Position numbers and translations under genes: made by a program | Notes under the pieces: generated by a model | Told to the model about the DNA's origin: nothing | The model's database searches: none | What the model saw: only the letters and a program-made list of their open reading frames with translations | Assembly: GCA_016714565.1 (NCBI GenBank) | Contig: JADKDM010000015.1 | Location: forward strand, 62,001 to 126,000 | Direction: 5' to 3' | DNA from: Candidatus Villigracilis propinquus | GTDB taxonomy: Bacteria; Chloroflexota; Anaerolineae; Anaerolineales; Villigracilaceae | DNA: 64,000 nucleotides | In this document: in pieces, positions 44,565 to 54,448 of the stretch | Position numbering within the stretch: the stretch's first letter is position 1 | Layout of the letters: each line of letters starts with the position of its first letter

Positions 44565-45826
44565 CAGGATACCACCGCTTCTGCTGCCTGTCTTTTTTGT
44601 GACGCATTCCCCGCAAAGTACACCAGCGCTGTGCCAATGGCGAACAAACCGATGTTCAAAACGAAAGGCAGGATTTTGTTGATCGTGGAGAGGTTTCCCG
44701 CGATCCAGCCGAACGGTGAACTGATCAGGATGATGCACACATACACAATGGACAGGATGCGGGCGCGTTCCTTCGGGTCAATGGTCAAGACCACCATTTG
44801 ATCCACAAGCGGGTTGACCGCCGCAAGACAGCAGGCTTCCAAAAACACGCTGATGATGAGAAAGACGTAGCTCAAGTCTGGTGCGGTGATCAGGATCACA
44901 TTGCTGACAACGAAACCGAGAAACCCAATTGTCAACGGTAGTTTGAAATGCAGCTTGTTGATGCGCGGCATGACCACGAAGAAAAAGAACAGCATAACGC
45001 CCGATTTGACGAATGGAAAGATCGCCAGACTCTGAGCCGGAATGTGCAATCTCTCTGTCACAATGATCGCCCAGAAACTCCCGCTGACAAGAGTGGTAAT
45101 GCTGATCACAAGCATGATGCCAGCCGTGTACAACGTCTGCGGTGTACGCAGCAATTCCTTAAACACGCCGCTGTATTCACTCAGCACGCTGAATGCGCTC
45201 TGGTGACGTGTCTCATGCATACGGATCTTCCCCTGCCCGGTCTCTTCCGTCATGATGTACGTGACAACCGCTTTCAGTGTGAACATGACCGCCGCGAAGA
45301 TGTACAGTCCGCGAATGGTGGGGATCAGCGAAAAGACGCCGATCAGTGCCCCCGCCAACGGCGCCATGAAGCCCACCATCACATTGGCAATGTGGATCCA
45401 GGTGTAAATATCCACCAGTTGATTTTGGTCAGCATCCTCTACCAGCAGGCAGCTCCACGAGTTGAGGGTGATGCGCCAAAAGCTGTTCATCACTCCCGCC
45501 GCCAGAAAGAACCAGAAATTCTGGGCCAGTGCAGAGAGAATGGATGGAATGGTCCACGCCAGAATATCAAAGATGAGGGTGGTAAGCCTGCGGCCGAGTT
45601 TGTCTGTTATCACGCCGCTCAATAAAGCCAGCACGATCTGAAAACCCCAACTGATGCTGACGATCAGCCCGATCTGTTTGTCTGTCATGCCCAGTGCGAT
45701 CATATAAATAGAAACATAGGGCGAATACAGGTTGAAAGGAATACCCCATAGCGGTTCCGTATAGACACAACCGCGCGGATTTCCGCGCAGGCTTTTCAAA
45801 GTAGTGATCAACGAATGATTGTTCAA
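44564..45826 (-). CDS. Major facilitator superfamily transporter
   Basis: A 420-residue transporter with about 12 helices. Motif A-like loop between helices 2 and 3 is SGVITDKLGRRLTTL (about residues 70-84). The second half is less conserved. Gene order and the 1-base overlap with the flavoprotein gene suggest that the transporter moves a substrate or product of that enzyme. Start ATG 45826; 37-50 bases upstream is the small palindrome ATACCCTCGGGTAT (45864-45877), a possible operator or part of the neighbouring terminator. Confidence 0.9.
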   Translation of the reverse strand: MNNHSLITTLKSLRGNPRGCVYTEPLWGIPFNLYSPYVSIYMIALGMTDKQIGLIVSISWGFQIVLALLSGVITDKLGRRLTTLIFDILAWTIPSILSALAQNFWFFLAAGVMNSFWRITLNSWSCLLVEDADQNQLVDIYTWIHIANVMVGFMAPLAGALIGVFSLIPTIRGLYIFAAVMFTLKAVVTYIMTEETGQGKIRMHETRHQSAFSVLSEYSGVFKELLRTPQTLYTAGIMLVISITTLVSGSFWAIIVTERLHIPAQSLAIFPFVKSGVMLFFFFVVMPRINKLHFKLPLTIGFLGFVVSNVILITAPDLSYVFLIISVFLEACCLAAVNPLVDQMVVLTIDPKERARILSIVYVCIILISSPFGWIAGNLSTINKILPFVLNIGLFAIGTALVYFAGNASQKRQAAEAVVS

Positions 45827-45877
45827 AACACAAGCTCCAAAACTAGAATGAGATGATTATATAATACCCTCGGGTAT

Positions 45878-45916
45878 AAAGAGAAAACTCCCGAACGGGT
45901 CAGGAGTTTTCTCTTT
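45878..45916 (-). terminator. Rho-independent terminator
   Basis: AAAGAGAAAACTCC pairs with GGAGTTTTCTCTTT around a CGAACGGGTCA loop; A and T tracts on both sides. It ends the minus-strand zinc-ribbon transcript ahead of the MFS gene. Confidence 0.85.
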
Positions 45917-45962
45917 GCGTACTTTACTCTGAGGCAGGTTCGCCCTGCTGTTTTCAAATCGT

Positions 45963-45987
45963 CTGGCAGGGGCGCAGCCCCTGCCAG
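45963..45987. repeat. Hairpin repeat
   Basis: CTGGCAGGGGC, loop GCA, GCCCCTGCCAG. Same design and flanking GAGCG as the hairpin at 10471-10507 with a different stem. Confidence 0.6.
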
Positions 45988-46030
45988 AGCGTTCTTCCTT
46001 ATTACTTCTCACTTATCACTCGTTACTTTA

Positions 46031-47104
46031 CTATCTTTCCACACCCACCACCCCGCCCAACGCATTCATCTTCAGCGTCCACACACTGCCGATCTGGAAC
46101 TGCTGGAATTCGCTGACCGAACCCGGCGTGTATGTTTCCTGTCCATCGGATGTGCTGAAGGTGACGGTCAACGTCTCGGAGGATGTTCCCAGACGTTGAT
46201 CGCTGCTGTAACTTGGGCTTTCATACACGGGGTTGGTGTCATTGCCGCTCAAGTCATACGTCTGGATGGTCGTCCACTCGTCCACGGTGTAACTGCAATA
46301 TTGCTGCGTCTCCGTGTGGCATTCCTGTACCACTTCCGCGAAGCCATTGCCCTGGTCCACGGTCTTCTCTTCGCAGACTTCCTGACTGTCATCATAGCAG
46401 GAGACATTGTATGCGCCTGATGGCGCGCTTCCGCGTTCGTTGGAGTGGTTGACCGCCTGCACTTCCTGCACCGGCACGGAGGTTTGCCAGTACACATCGC
46501 TCACTGTCCCCTGCACAGATTTGGACGGCAGCGCGAACATCATAAAGATCGCCGCGCAACAAAGTAGCAGAAATACCGCGATCCCGCCAAAGATGAACCA
46601 GTTCGTTTTCTTCTTTGGCTGTGCAGCGGATGTGCTGACAGCGGCAGCTTGCGGTCTTGCTGGCGCAGCTTGTGCCGCCGCAGGTGCGGCAACTTTAGGC
46701 AGCGGCGCGCCGCATTGCGAGCATTTGACAGCAGTGCCAGGGTTTTCAGCATTGCAATTCGCGCAGTGAACAACTTTCGGCGCAGCCGGAGCGGCTTGCA
46801 GAACTTGTCCAGCCTGACGAGCTTTGCCTTCCTTCAGATCCGCACCACATTGGGAACAGTTCGTTGCGTTCCCTGGGTTGCGCGTGCCGCAGAAACCGCA
46901 GTGGATGTCCGCGCCTGCTTTGGCGGCCTGCACCAGTTTTTCATCCGTGACGAGTTTCTCTTCCGAGGCGCGTTCGAATTTCACGTCATCCGGTTGCGGC
47001 GCGCCGCAGCTTTCGCATATCTTGATCGAGCCTGGGTTGCGGACACTGCAATTTGGGCAGGTCCATTCCAGTTGAACGAATCCCTTGCTTTCCTTTCTTG
47101 CCAT
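46031..47104 (-). CDS. Triple zinc-ribbon membrane protein
   Basis: A 357-residue protein. Three zinc ribbons of CxxC-x(11)-CxxC type lie at the N-terminus: WTCPNCSVRNPGSIKICESC (residues ~14-33), HCGFCGTRNPGNATNCSQC (~68-86) and HCANCNAENPGTAVKCSQC (~113-131). An Ala/Pro-rich linker, one transmembrane helix (WFIFGGIAVFLLLCCAAIFMM) and a C-terminal outside domain of about 165 residues with several Cys follow. This topology puts the ribbons in the cytoplasm and a beta-rich domain outside. Start ATG 47104 is preceded by GAGGAG. No known function; it could be a membrane sensor or scaffold. Confidence 0.85.
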   Translation of the reverse strand: MARKESKGFVQLEWTCPNCSVRNPGSIKICESCGAPQPDDVKFERASEEKLVTDEKLVQAAKAGADIHCGFCGTRNPGNATNCSQCGADLKEGKARQAGQVLQAAPAAPKVVHCANCNAENPGTAVKCSQCGAPLPKVAAPAAAQAAPARPQAAAVSTSAAQPKKKTNWFIFGGIAVFLLLCCAAIFMMFALPSKSVQGTVSDVYWQTSVPVQEVQAVNHSNERGSAPSGAYNVSCYDDSQEVCEEKTVDQGNGFAEVVQECHTETQQYCSYTVDEWTTIQTYDLSGNDTNPVYESPSYSSDQRLGTSSETLTVTFSTSDGQETYTPGSVSEFQQFQIGSVWTLKMNALGGVVGVER

Positions 47105-47160
47105 ACGTCACTCCTCTTTATTCATTTCTTTGGTAGACCTCTTGCAAAAGTCACATGTAG

Positions 47161-47245
47161 GTCAGGCTTTCCGCCTGACTTTCTCTTGAATTATAAGGTT
47201 TGGCGGGTTGCACGCGTGCCTGCTGCACGGTGCAGGCAACCCGCC
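47161..47245. repeat. Two hairpins between convergent-facing neighbours
   Basis: GTCAGGC-TTTCC-GCCTGAC (47161-47179) and a larger stem GGCGGGTTGC/GCAACCCGCC (47202-47245) with a second small stem inside its loop. They may include the terminator of the hydrolase gene, but a T tract is missing. Confidence 0.5.
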
Positions 47246-47289
47246 CTGCGAATACTTATGCAAGAAGTCAAGTGTACAACAAATATAAA

Positions 47290-49297
47290 CTATCTCGTCT
47301 GGTTGATGCTCTCTCCGCCATACTCTCCTGTGAGGGTGGCGGTTTGGGTCTGGTAATTATAGACGTACGAGAGGTTGCCCTCTTTTTCACCGCTGACCGC
47401 CAACGTGGAGTTGAAGACATAAAGGTTGCTGTTGTAGCTGGCCGTGCCTGTCAGCACGACTCCGGGAATCATGGAACAATGGTCATATGCGTATGCTACT
47501 CCGTCCGGGCTAAGACCAAATGAGTACGCGCCGCCATAGGTGCAGCCGATGACTGTCTCTTCTTCCCAATCCCCAAAATAGAACTCAGGCAGGTAATAGA
47601 GATTTTCTTCGATCGCAATGATCATATCAATGAGGCTGTCAAAGTCACTGGCCTTCTCTGGCAGGTTGGGAGTGTAGAAGGTGTAGGGTTCGGTTTCCCA
47701 ATCGGTACACACGATCTCTCGTTGTGATGGGAGCGTGCCATCCACAAGGAAGTTGGTGATGTAATCATCGGGGCATTCATTTCCCCAGCCGTAAATGGAA
47801 TGAGCGCCACCTTCCACGTAAATGTGATATCCATCCGCAAGATTCTCTGCCACGAACTTACCCTCTTCGAACGGAGTCGCCGGGTCGAGAGTGGCGTTCA
47901 AAACGAAAGTTGGCACACCTTCCAAAACCAGTGGTTCACGTGTTGTAGATTCCATTGGTGAGGCAGGCCACAAGGCACAACTTACGCCAACGTACAGGGA
48001 ACCGTCAAGGCGTGGCACCGTGCCATTCGAAGCCTGACCAGCTTCAATGGACTGCGCGATGCGCTCTTCCTGAGTCCCGCTGAAGAAATTGATCGTCCGT
48101 ACAATACACGCCGAGTAACATCGTGTCGGAGAACGTCGGGTCGCCTAGGTAATCAAATGTGGCCGGGTCAATATTTGTGTTGTTATACATCAAACGCATC
48201 ATGGGGATGAAGTCACCTTGCTGCGTCGCGGCCAGCGCCTTCAGGAAGGTCATGCGCCCAACAAGGGAGTACATTTGAGATGAGGCAGTGTATTCAAGCT
48301 GATTAAAGGTGAACTTGCCTTTCACGGTTTCGCCGCTTGCCAGCGGATATTCATAGTCAATGGGCTTGTCGGCTAATTTTGTTGCGAGATCATCGTAGAC
48401 GGCTACCGCATCCTTACCACCCATGTCGGCCGCGCAGGCAATGTCATCATTGCAGGCATTCAACACGGCCAGTAAAACTTTTTCGAATGCCACTTCCTGC
48501 CCATGCAAGCCCTCTTCGCCTTTCAAGGTCATGTTGATGGTTCCATCGAGCACCAGCCCCGCGAGCCGGTCAGGGTGTGCGTATGCGTATGTCTGCGCCA
48601 CCGCGGTTCCATAGCTCACGCCGTACATCCAGAACTTTTCATCGCCGATCGTCGCGCGGAAAGACTCAATATCCTCGGCAACTTGAGTCGTGCCAAAGAA
48701 AGCCAGCTTGGCCGGGTCAATGCCGATCTCTGCAACGCAGTCTGCAATATATTTGCGTGTATCTTCCACCAGAGCGGTTTGCTCTTCGGAGGTGTCAGCG
48801 CCTTCCTCTCCGGCATCATCCGTCCCGGTGAGGTAGCTGAGAAAATCCGCTTCATGCGTTACCGGGCACTCCAACGGATTGGACAGCCCAATGCCGCGCT
48901 GGTCGTAATAAACGATGTCGTAATGCTCAAGAATGCTGTCGCTAAAATAATCGGTGTACGCGCTGCTGATACCCTCGCCGCCCGGCCCGCCCGGGGAGGC
49001 CTGCACATACATGCCGTATCGTTCTCCAAAAGCGGGCAACACAGCAAAGACCACATCAATGGTTTCCGTATTCGCCGTATCAAAATGATTCAACGGAACC
49101 TGAATTGTCACGCAGGTCATGTCGGGCTGCTCCGCGCACGGAGTTCCACCCAATTCTTCGAGCTTGGTCTCAATGCTTGTGTTGACTTCCACAGGCGGCA
49201 GGGTTTCCGTTACAGGAACCGCCGGTGTTGGCATCAGCGTCTGGCAAGCCAGAGATAAAATTCCGAGAACCGCTAAGAATGCAAAAAATTTTTTCAT
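47290..49297 (-). CDS. Alpha/beta hydrolase lipoprotein, TAP-like (frameshifted)
   Basis: About 668 residues after repair. Signal peptide MKKFFAFLAVLGILSLACQ with lipobox SLAC. The hydrolase core has the oxyanion segment QASPGGPGGEG, DIVYYDQRGIGLSNP, and the nucleophile elbow GVSYGTAVAQTYAYAHPDRL, as in prolyl/tripeptidyl aminopeptidases. The other frame holds the acid (NATLDPATPFEEGK) and the His (EGGAHSIYGWGNE), then a C-terminal domain of about 140 residues with beta-rich character. The frames meet at about 48088-48096, where DQFLQ in one phase is replaced by INFFSGTQEERIAQS in the other; probably a short indel error. A secreted peptidase or esterase is the likely role. Confidence 0.85.
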
Positions 49298-49371
49298 TTC
49301 TCTTTCCTCTTCATGATCGAATTTCTAAAAGTGTACGATGGAACTTTCATAAACACACACCCCAATATGTC

Positions 49372-50382
49372 CTAGGATGACAACCCCTGCCATCTGCGGA
49401 TCTCAGCAATACGTGACTCGTGATCCGGGTCCTTGTGCGGGGATGGATCATTCGCTTCGTACTTAAGCGGACGTTTGGTCAATGCGCCGAAAACAGAGTC
49501 CACGCCGTGAGCCACGTTCCGCGGGTCGTAGCCGCCTTCCAATACAAAGACGATCTTTCCATCACAGTATTCTTCCGCAAGGTGAACCAGTTTCTTCGCA
49601 ATGTTAAAGTACCCCTGTGTGGATAGCCCCAACGAAGTGAGCGGGTCATTCCAGTGTGCATCAAATCCAACCGAGATCAACAGCATTTGTGGACGGAAAG
49701 CCTCGACCATCGGCTTGAAGATCGCATCACTGACGCGTGAGAACGTCTCATCCCCTGCATGGGCGTGGAGTGGAACATTTGCGATGCGTTTCTTCGCATG
49801 CGGTGCATCTTCTATCCAGCCGGTACCCGGGTAAATTCCCCATTGATGTGTGGAAATAAAGCCAGCCCGTTCATCGTTCATGAATGCGGCTTGCGTGCCG
49901 TTGCCATGATGAGCATCATAGTCGATCACCATCACGCGCTGCATCCCATTTGCCAACGCATCCTGCGCGGCGATGGCGATGTTGTTGAAGATGCAAAATC
50001 CCATGGCGCGGTCTGGCTCCGCGTGATGCCCCGGCGGGCGGACGATGGCAAAGGCGTTCTTCGCTTCGCCGCGCATCACCGCCCGCGTGCAGGTGATCAC
50101 TCCACCGGCGGCGAGCATGGCATCTTCGTAGGAGGTTTGGGTAATGTAGGTGGGGGCGTGGTCGATCACCCCAGGCCCCTGCTTGCAAACTTCTTCGATG
50201 CCCGCGATCAACCCCGGCTCATGTGTACGCGCCACCTCGTCCACACTCGCGCGGATGGGTTCAATGCGTTCCACATCAAATGAATCAAGCTGCGGTTCAA
50301 GTAACTCCAATCTCCCCGGCCTTTCGGGGTGATCGGGATATTCATGATTTCGTGATGGGACAAACGTGAATACGGTTTCCAT
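49372..50382 (-). CDS. Histone-deacetylase-like amidohydrolase (AcuC/HDAH family)
   Basis: A 336-residue zinc hydrolase of the deacetylase superfamily. Key parts: IVRPPGHHAE (general-base His pair), GFCIFNNIAIAAQ, metal site DYDAHHGNGTQ and later SVGFDAHWNDP, and the tyrosine loop VLEGGYDPRNV. All catalytic residues are present. Bacterial members act on acetylpolyamines, acetylated proteins or acetoin-related targets; the substrate here is unknown. ATG 50382 (METVFTFVPS) is chosen because the longer frame upstream reads through a palindromic repeat and lacks family similarity. Confidence 0.93.
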   Translation of the reverse strand: METVFTFVPSRNHEYPDHPERPGRLELLEPQLDSFDVERIEPIRASVDEVARTHEPGLIAGIEEVCKQGPGVIDHAPTYITQTSYEDAMLAAGGVITCTRAVMRGEAKNAFAIVRPPGHHAEPDRAMGFCIFNNIAIAAQDALANGMQRVMVIDYDAHHGNGTQAAFMNDERAGFISTHQWGIYPGTGWIEDAPHAKKRIANVPLHAHAGDETFSRVSDAIFKPMVEAFRPQMLLISVGFDAHWNDPLTSLGLSTQGYFNIAKKLVHLAEEYCDGKIVFVLEGGYDPRNVAHGVDSVFGALTKRPLKYEANDPSPHKDPDHESRIAEIRRWQGLSS

Positions 50383-50420
50383 TCGCAGATTATAGCCGTA
50401 GTTTGAAAGTGGAAAGGAGT

Positions 50421-50473
50421 CCGCAAGTTCTACTTGCGGATCAGCTGTCATGTGCCAGAAGCAGAGCTTCTGG
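50421..50473. repeat. Paired short palindromes
   Basis: CCGCAAGTTCTACTTGCGG (50421-50439) and CCAGAAGCAGAGCTTCTGG (50455-50473), further enclosed by GGAGTCC on the left and GGACTCC on the right. The first is the near-reverse of the palindrome at 30509. Confidence 0.7.
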
Positions 50474-50492
50474 ACTCCCTCATAAATAAAAG

Positions 50493-50520
50493 CAGAAAGG
50501 ACACTCGCGTGCCCTTTCTG
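50493..50520 (-). terminator. Terminator of the large lipoprotein gene
   Basis: CAGAAAGG and CCTTTCTG form a stem around ACACTCGCGTGC; on the minus strand a TTTTATTT tract follows. It lies 31 bases after the stop of the gene at 50552. Confidence 0.7.
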
Positions 50521-50551
50521 TTCTTTCATAACTTGTTGAATAAACTACTTG

Positions 50552-53500
50552 CTAATGCCCGACACTCGAAACATCGTTGGATGGCCGCCACTGTGACCAT
50601 TTGTCGGTGGCCGGATCGATCGTCATGTTACCGGCTTCGCCGCCCTGCCAGAACACCTGGAAGATGTTCGTGTCACCGTCACGGTCGGAGGTGAATGCCA
50701 GGTTCGTGCTGCCGCAGTCCCAGGTCGGGCCTGAATCGATCCCTTCGTAGGTGGTCACTCGATATTCCTTTTTGTTGATCAGGTCATAGCTGTACACATC
50801 AAGGTTGCCGTTTCGTTCGGATTGATAGGCGATACGGTTGCCTTCATGTGACCAAACATGGTTGTTGGTGCGTCCGTCCACGGTAATGCGCTGCTGATTT
50901 TTTCCGTTTTGGTCAACGATGTAGAGATCTGTTTTACCGGCGTTGTTCATCAGGTATGCGATCTGCCTGCCGTTCGGCGACCAGCTTGGGAAGGTCTCAT
51001 CCGTGGGGGTGTCGGTCAATTGGTATTCGTTACCCGTTTCAACGTTGAGGACGAAGATATCCCAGTTGTTGTAGCGGTTGCTCTGGAAGACCAACCACTT
51101 GAGGTCGGGCGAGTAGAACGGATTGATATCGTCCGCAGTGTCACTTGTGATCTGAAGCTCTTCGCCGGTTACTTGATCAATGGTGAATAGATCGAAGTTA
51201 CCGTTCCTGTCACTCTGATACACGATGGTGCGCGCATCCGGCCCGTACATCGGGTTGGTGTTGTTCGATTCGGTGTTGGTCAGGCGGGTGGCTTCACCGC
51301 TTCCAAGCAGGTCGGTGTAGTAGAGTTCCACGTTCCCGTCGCGTTCGCTTTGGAACACCACGTTCGAGTCATTGGGCGCGCGGCTCGGTCGGCTGTCCAC
51401 AGATTCGTCCTGTGAAAGGTTGTAAAGCTTGAAGCCTTCCTGTCCTTCAATTCCATCCAGACGATAGACTTCAAGATTGTCGTCACGGAAGGTATGGAAC
51501 ACAAGACATTGGATACAAATGGAAGGCGATGCCGGGCCAACTGCTGGAACAGGTTCGTGACAGTTTGCCATGGATACTTCCGCCGTTAGGTTACCGGCAT
51601 TGGTGATGGACAATATCAGACCTGTGGTGACGTTTTTCAGAGTCAGCGTCAGGCTTTGTCCGGCAGTCAATTGGAAAGGAGTGCCCGCCTGAACAATGTT
51701 GCCGTAGATGTCCTTTATGGTGTAGATGTAAGCCACGGCCATGTCACCACCATTGTTCGTGATGATGAAGGAGGCGGTTCCTGCTTCGTCTGTGCAGACG
51801 CCGGTAGCGGTTAGTGCCGGGGGAGGTGGAGGCGTTACACAGGTGGACATATCCGCTTTGGCAGTCAACTTGGCATCATTCGGGCTGGATAATGTGTATA
51901 GTGTGGAACTGCCTGTGACCGTGATGGTGATACTTTGACCTGCGGCCAATTGGATCGTGGCGGTCTTTACAACTGCGCCGCTGGCATCCTTGATCTCATA
52001 AGTGTACGGAGTGGACATGGCCGCGCCGCTGTTCGTGATGACGAATGTCGCTTCTCCGGCATTGGAGGTACAAACACCACTGGCTGAAAGTACCGGGGCA
52101 GGCGGTGTCACACAGGTACTCATATCCGCGACTGCTTTCAGGGCGCTGTCATTCGGGCTCTCAAGTGTATAGGATTTAGAAGAGCCGGTCACCGTGATGG
52201 TGGTGCTTGCTCCGGCAGCCAGTTGGAATGTGGAAGTTTGAACCACGTTGCCGCTGTCGTCCGTGACGTTATAGGTGTACGGAACCGTCATGTCTGCGCC
52301 GGTATTGGTGATCACAAAGGTTGCCGTGCCCGCGTTGGATGTACACACGCCGGTTGCCGTCAAAGCTGGGGGCGGCGGAGGCGGAGGAGGAGGCAGGATA
52401 CAGCGAGACATGTCTGCCACTGTCGTTAAACCTGCATCATTCGGGCTGGAGAATGTATAGGAAGTGGAAAGCCCGTTCACCGTAATAGTGGTGCTTGCTC
52501 CGGCGGCCAATTGGAAGGTGTTGGTGTCCACGATATTGCCGTTTGCATCCTTCACGTTGTAGGTGTAGGAGGCTGGCATGCCAGTGCTGCCGTTGTTCGT
52601 GACAATGAAGGTGGCAGTACCAGCGACGGAAGTACATGCGCCAGTTACGGTCAAGGATGGGGGCGGAGGAGGAGGCGCTACGCAAAGCGACATATCCGCC
52701 TGCGCTGTCAGGGTATTGTCATTTGGACTGGATAGTGTGTACGTGCCCGAAGAGCCGCTTACATTAATGACCGTGCTTCCACCTGCGGCGAGTTGGAAGG
52801 TACCTGTGTCAACGATCGCGCCTTTGTCATCCGTTACGTTGTAAGTATACGGCGTGGACATGGAGTTGCCGTTGTTGGTGATGACGAAAGTCGCTGTGCC
52901 GGTATTGACTCCGCTGCAAACGCCAGTTGCGGACAAAGAGGGCAGCGCGGGCGGGGTGCTGGTCGCCGTACTGGTAGGCGTGCTGGTGGGTGTATTTGTG
53001 GGCGTGTTGGTTGGGCGTACCAGGCATGAACCAACCGTACTCAACTTCACGGAAGAAAGGAAGGATGTGCGGTATGTGACGGTCATGGTTGCATTGCCGG
53101 CACCCTTTATGGAAACGAGGCCGCCGGGCAGCAGGTCAATGGGTCCGCTCTGGGAAGGATCGGACAGGGTGAACGTACCGTCGCTGACTGCGCCGGAAAT
53201 GTTCCGGATAACGAAGGTCGCGCTCTTGTCCACATTACAAAATACCTGTAAATCCAGTTGACCGTCTACGATATCACGGGTCGGTGTGGATGTCGGTGTT
53301 GAAGTAACAGTTTTAGTGGCAGTAGGAGTCCTTGTCGGGGTTTGTGTCTTGGTGCTGGAAGCCGTGGGGGAAGGCCCGGGTGTGACGGTGGATGTGGGAG
53401 TCTTTGTAGGGGTCGGTGTTTTTGTGTTGGTAGGCGTTCTGGTCGGCGTCACTGTGTTGGTGCTGGAAGCCGTAGGGGAAGGCCCGGGTGTAACGGTGGA

Positions 53501-54448
53501 TGTGGGGGTCTTGGTGGAAGTTGGTGTTTTTGTATTGGTAGGCGTTCTGGTCGGCGTCACTGTGTTGGTGCTGGAAGCTGTGGGGGAAGGCCCGGCTGTG
53601 ACGGTGGATGTGGGGGTCTTTGTGGCAGTAGGTGTTCTGGTGGCTGTGGGTGTCCTGGTTGCGGTCGCTGTATTAGTGGCTGTGTTGTCGGGCAACGGCA
53701 GGCATGTCCCGATCGCAGAGAGATCAACACTCTCAAGTTGGGACGTGTTGTAAGTCACCGCGACGGTGGCATTTCCGGCGGTGTTGAACGAAATGCTCTG
53801 GTTTGAGTTTAAATCCAAAGTAGTGGTGACCGGAGATTTCCCGGGTTCGCTGACTGTGTAGCTACCGCCAGTTAAAGCGCCGCCTATGTTTGTGATCGTA
53901 AAGGTGGCAGACAGGTCTCTGTTACACGCCACACTTAAACCAAGATAGGGATCATCCACTACAGGAGCAGCCGCCGGACCCGGTTGATTTTGTTGACCCG
54001 CCGCCTGGGCTGTTGCTGTTGGCGTGGGGGTTGATGTTTCTGTTGCCTTGCTGTTCGATCCAGCAGCCGCTGCCGGACCAACACCCGCCGTGGCTGTGAT
54101 GGTTGAAGTTACCGTCATAGTTGGCGTGGGAGTTTCTGTTGGAATAACAAGCACTTGAGCTTGGGATGTATCCAGCGTCTCGGTTGGGATCGGGGTATCG
54201 CTGGGAACTGCTGCAACCGGCGGCTCAGTTGCGACAGGTGGTTCAGTTGCAACGGGTGGTTCAGTTGCGACAGGTGGTTCGGTTGCGACAGGTGGTTCGG
54301 TCGCAGGGGCCTCAACAACTGGGGGCTCGGTAGCATCTGCACCGGCCGCCCCAGAGAGGGGAGCGGGCGCACATGCGGCCAGTATCAGGGAAAATATGAC
54401 TGCCACCGAGACGAATTTCAGGATGGAGGAATAATTTTTTGTTTTCAT
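50552..54448 (-). CDS. Giant surface lipoprotein: Thr/Pro stalk, six Ig-like repeats, TolB-type propeller
   Basis: A 1298-residue lipoprotein. Signal peptide ends FSLILAAC (lipobox LAAC). Next are five TEPPVA hexapeptide repeats (about residues 49-78) and a low-complexity stalk of TPTxTxTP words (about 100-390, interrupted by two all-beta domains near 165-255 and 415-490). Six related domains of about 70-75 residues follow, each with TGVC(T/S)...GTATFxITN...PYTYNVxD...TFQLAAGxSTTITV...PND and usually ending with MS-x-C. The last 300 residues are a PD40/TolB beta-propeller (VFQSERDGNVELYYTD, IVYQSDRNGNFDLFTID, WSHEGNRIAYQSERNG and others). It looks like an adhesin or glycan-binding stalk protein. 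Start ATG 54448 follows AGAGGTTGT. Confidence 0.9.
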   Translation of the reverse strand: MKTKNYSSILKFVSVAVIFSLILAACAPAPLSGAAGADATEPPVVEAPATEPPVATEPPVATEPPVATEPPVATEPPVAAVPSDTPIPTETLDTSQAQVLVIPTETPTPTMTVTSTITATAGVGPAAAAGSNSKATETSTPTPTATAQAAGQQNQPGPAAAPVVDDPYLGLSVACNRDLSATFTITNIGGALTGGSYTVSEPGKSPVTTTLDLNSNQSISFNTAGNATVAVTYNTSQLESVDLSAIGTCLPLPDNTATNTATATRTPTATRTPTATKTPTSTVTAGPSPTASSTNTVTPTRTPTNTKTPTSTKTPTSTVTPGPSPTASSTNTVTPTRTPTNTKTPTPTKTPTSTVTPGPSPTASSTKTQTPTRTPTATKTVTSTPTSTPTRDIVDGQLDLQVFCNVDKSATFVIRNISGAVSDGTFTLSDPSQSGPIDLLPGGLVSIKGAGNATMTVTYRTSFLSSVKLSTVGSCLVRPTNTPTNTPTSTPTSTATSTPPALPSLSATGVCSGVNTGTATFVITNNGNSMSTPYTYNVTDDKGAIVDTGTFQLAAGGSTVINVSGSSGTYTLSSPNDNTLTAQADMSLCVAPPPPPPSLTVTGACTSVAGTATFIVTNNGSTGMPASYTYNVKDANGNIVDTNTFQLAAGASTTITVNGLSTSYTFSSPNDAGLTTVADMSRCILPPPPPPPPPALTATGVCTSNAGTATFVITNTGADMTVPYTYNVTDDSGNVVQTSTFQLAAGASTTITVTGSSKSYTLESPNDSALKAVADMSTCVTPPAPVLSASGVCTSNAGEATFVITNSGAAMSTPYTYEIKDASGAVVKTATIQLAAGQSITITVTGSSTLYTLSSPNDAKLTAKADMSTCVTPPPPPALTATGVCTDEAGTASFIITNNGGDMAVAYIYTIKDIYGNIVQAGTPFQLTAGQSLTLTLKNVTTGLILSITNAGNLTAEVSMANCHEPVPAVGPASPSICIQCLVFHTFRDDNLEVYRLDGIEGQEGFKLYNLSQDESVDSRPSRAPNDSNVVFQSERDGNVELYYTDLLGSGEATRLTNTESNNTNPMYGPDARTIVYQSDRNGNFDLFTIDQVTGEELQITSDTADDINPFYSPDLKWLVFQSNRYNNWDIFVLNVETGNEYQLTDTPTDETFPSWSPNGRQIAYLMNNAGKTDLYIVDQNGKNQQRITVDGRTNNHVWSHEGNRIAYQSERNGNLDVYSYDLINKKEYRVTTYEGIDSGPTWDCGSTNLAFTSDRDGDTNIFQVFWQGGEAGNMTIDPATDKWSQWRPSNDVSSVGH
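53351..53674. repeat. Three 108-bp tandem repeats inside the stalk region
   Basis: Units begin with GGTGCTGGAAGC at about 53351, 53459 and 53567, exactly 108 bases (36 codons) apart and nearly identical, so copy-number change would keep the frame. They encode Thr/Pro-rich stalk. Confidence 0.85.

Noticed and set aside
44948..45625. 225-codon frame antisense to the MFS gene
   Set aside because: Composition is His/Arg/Gln-rich, with no start signal; the MFS frame is convincing.
48503..49258. 251-codon frame antisense to the hydrolase lipoprotein
   Set aside because: Overlaps signal peptide and catalytic core of a real gene; no family features.
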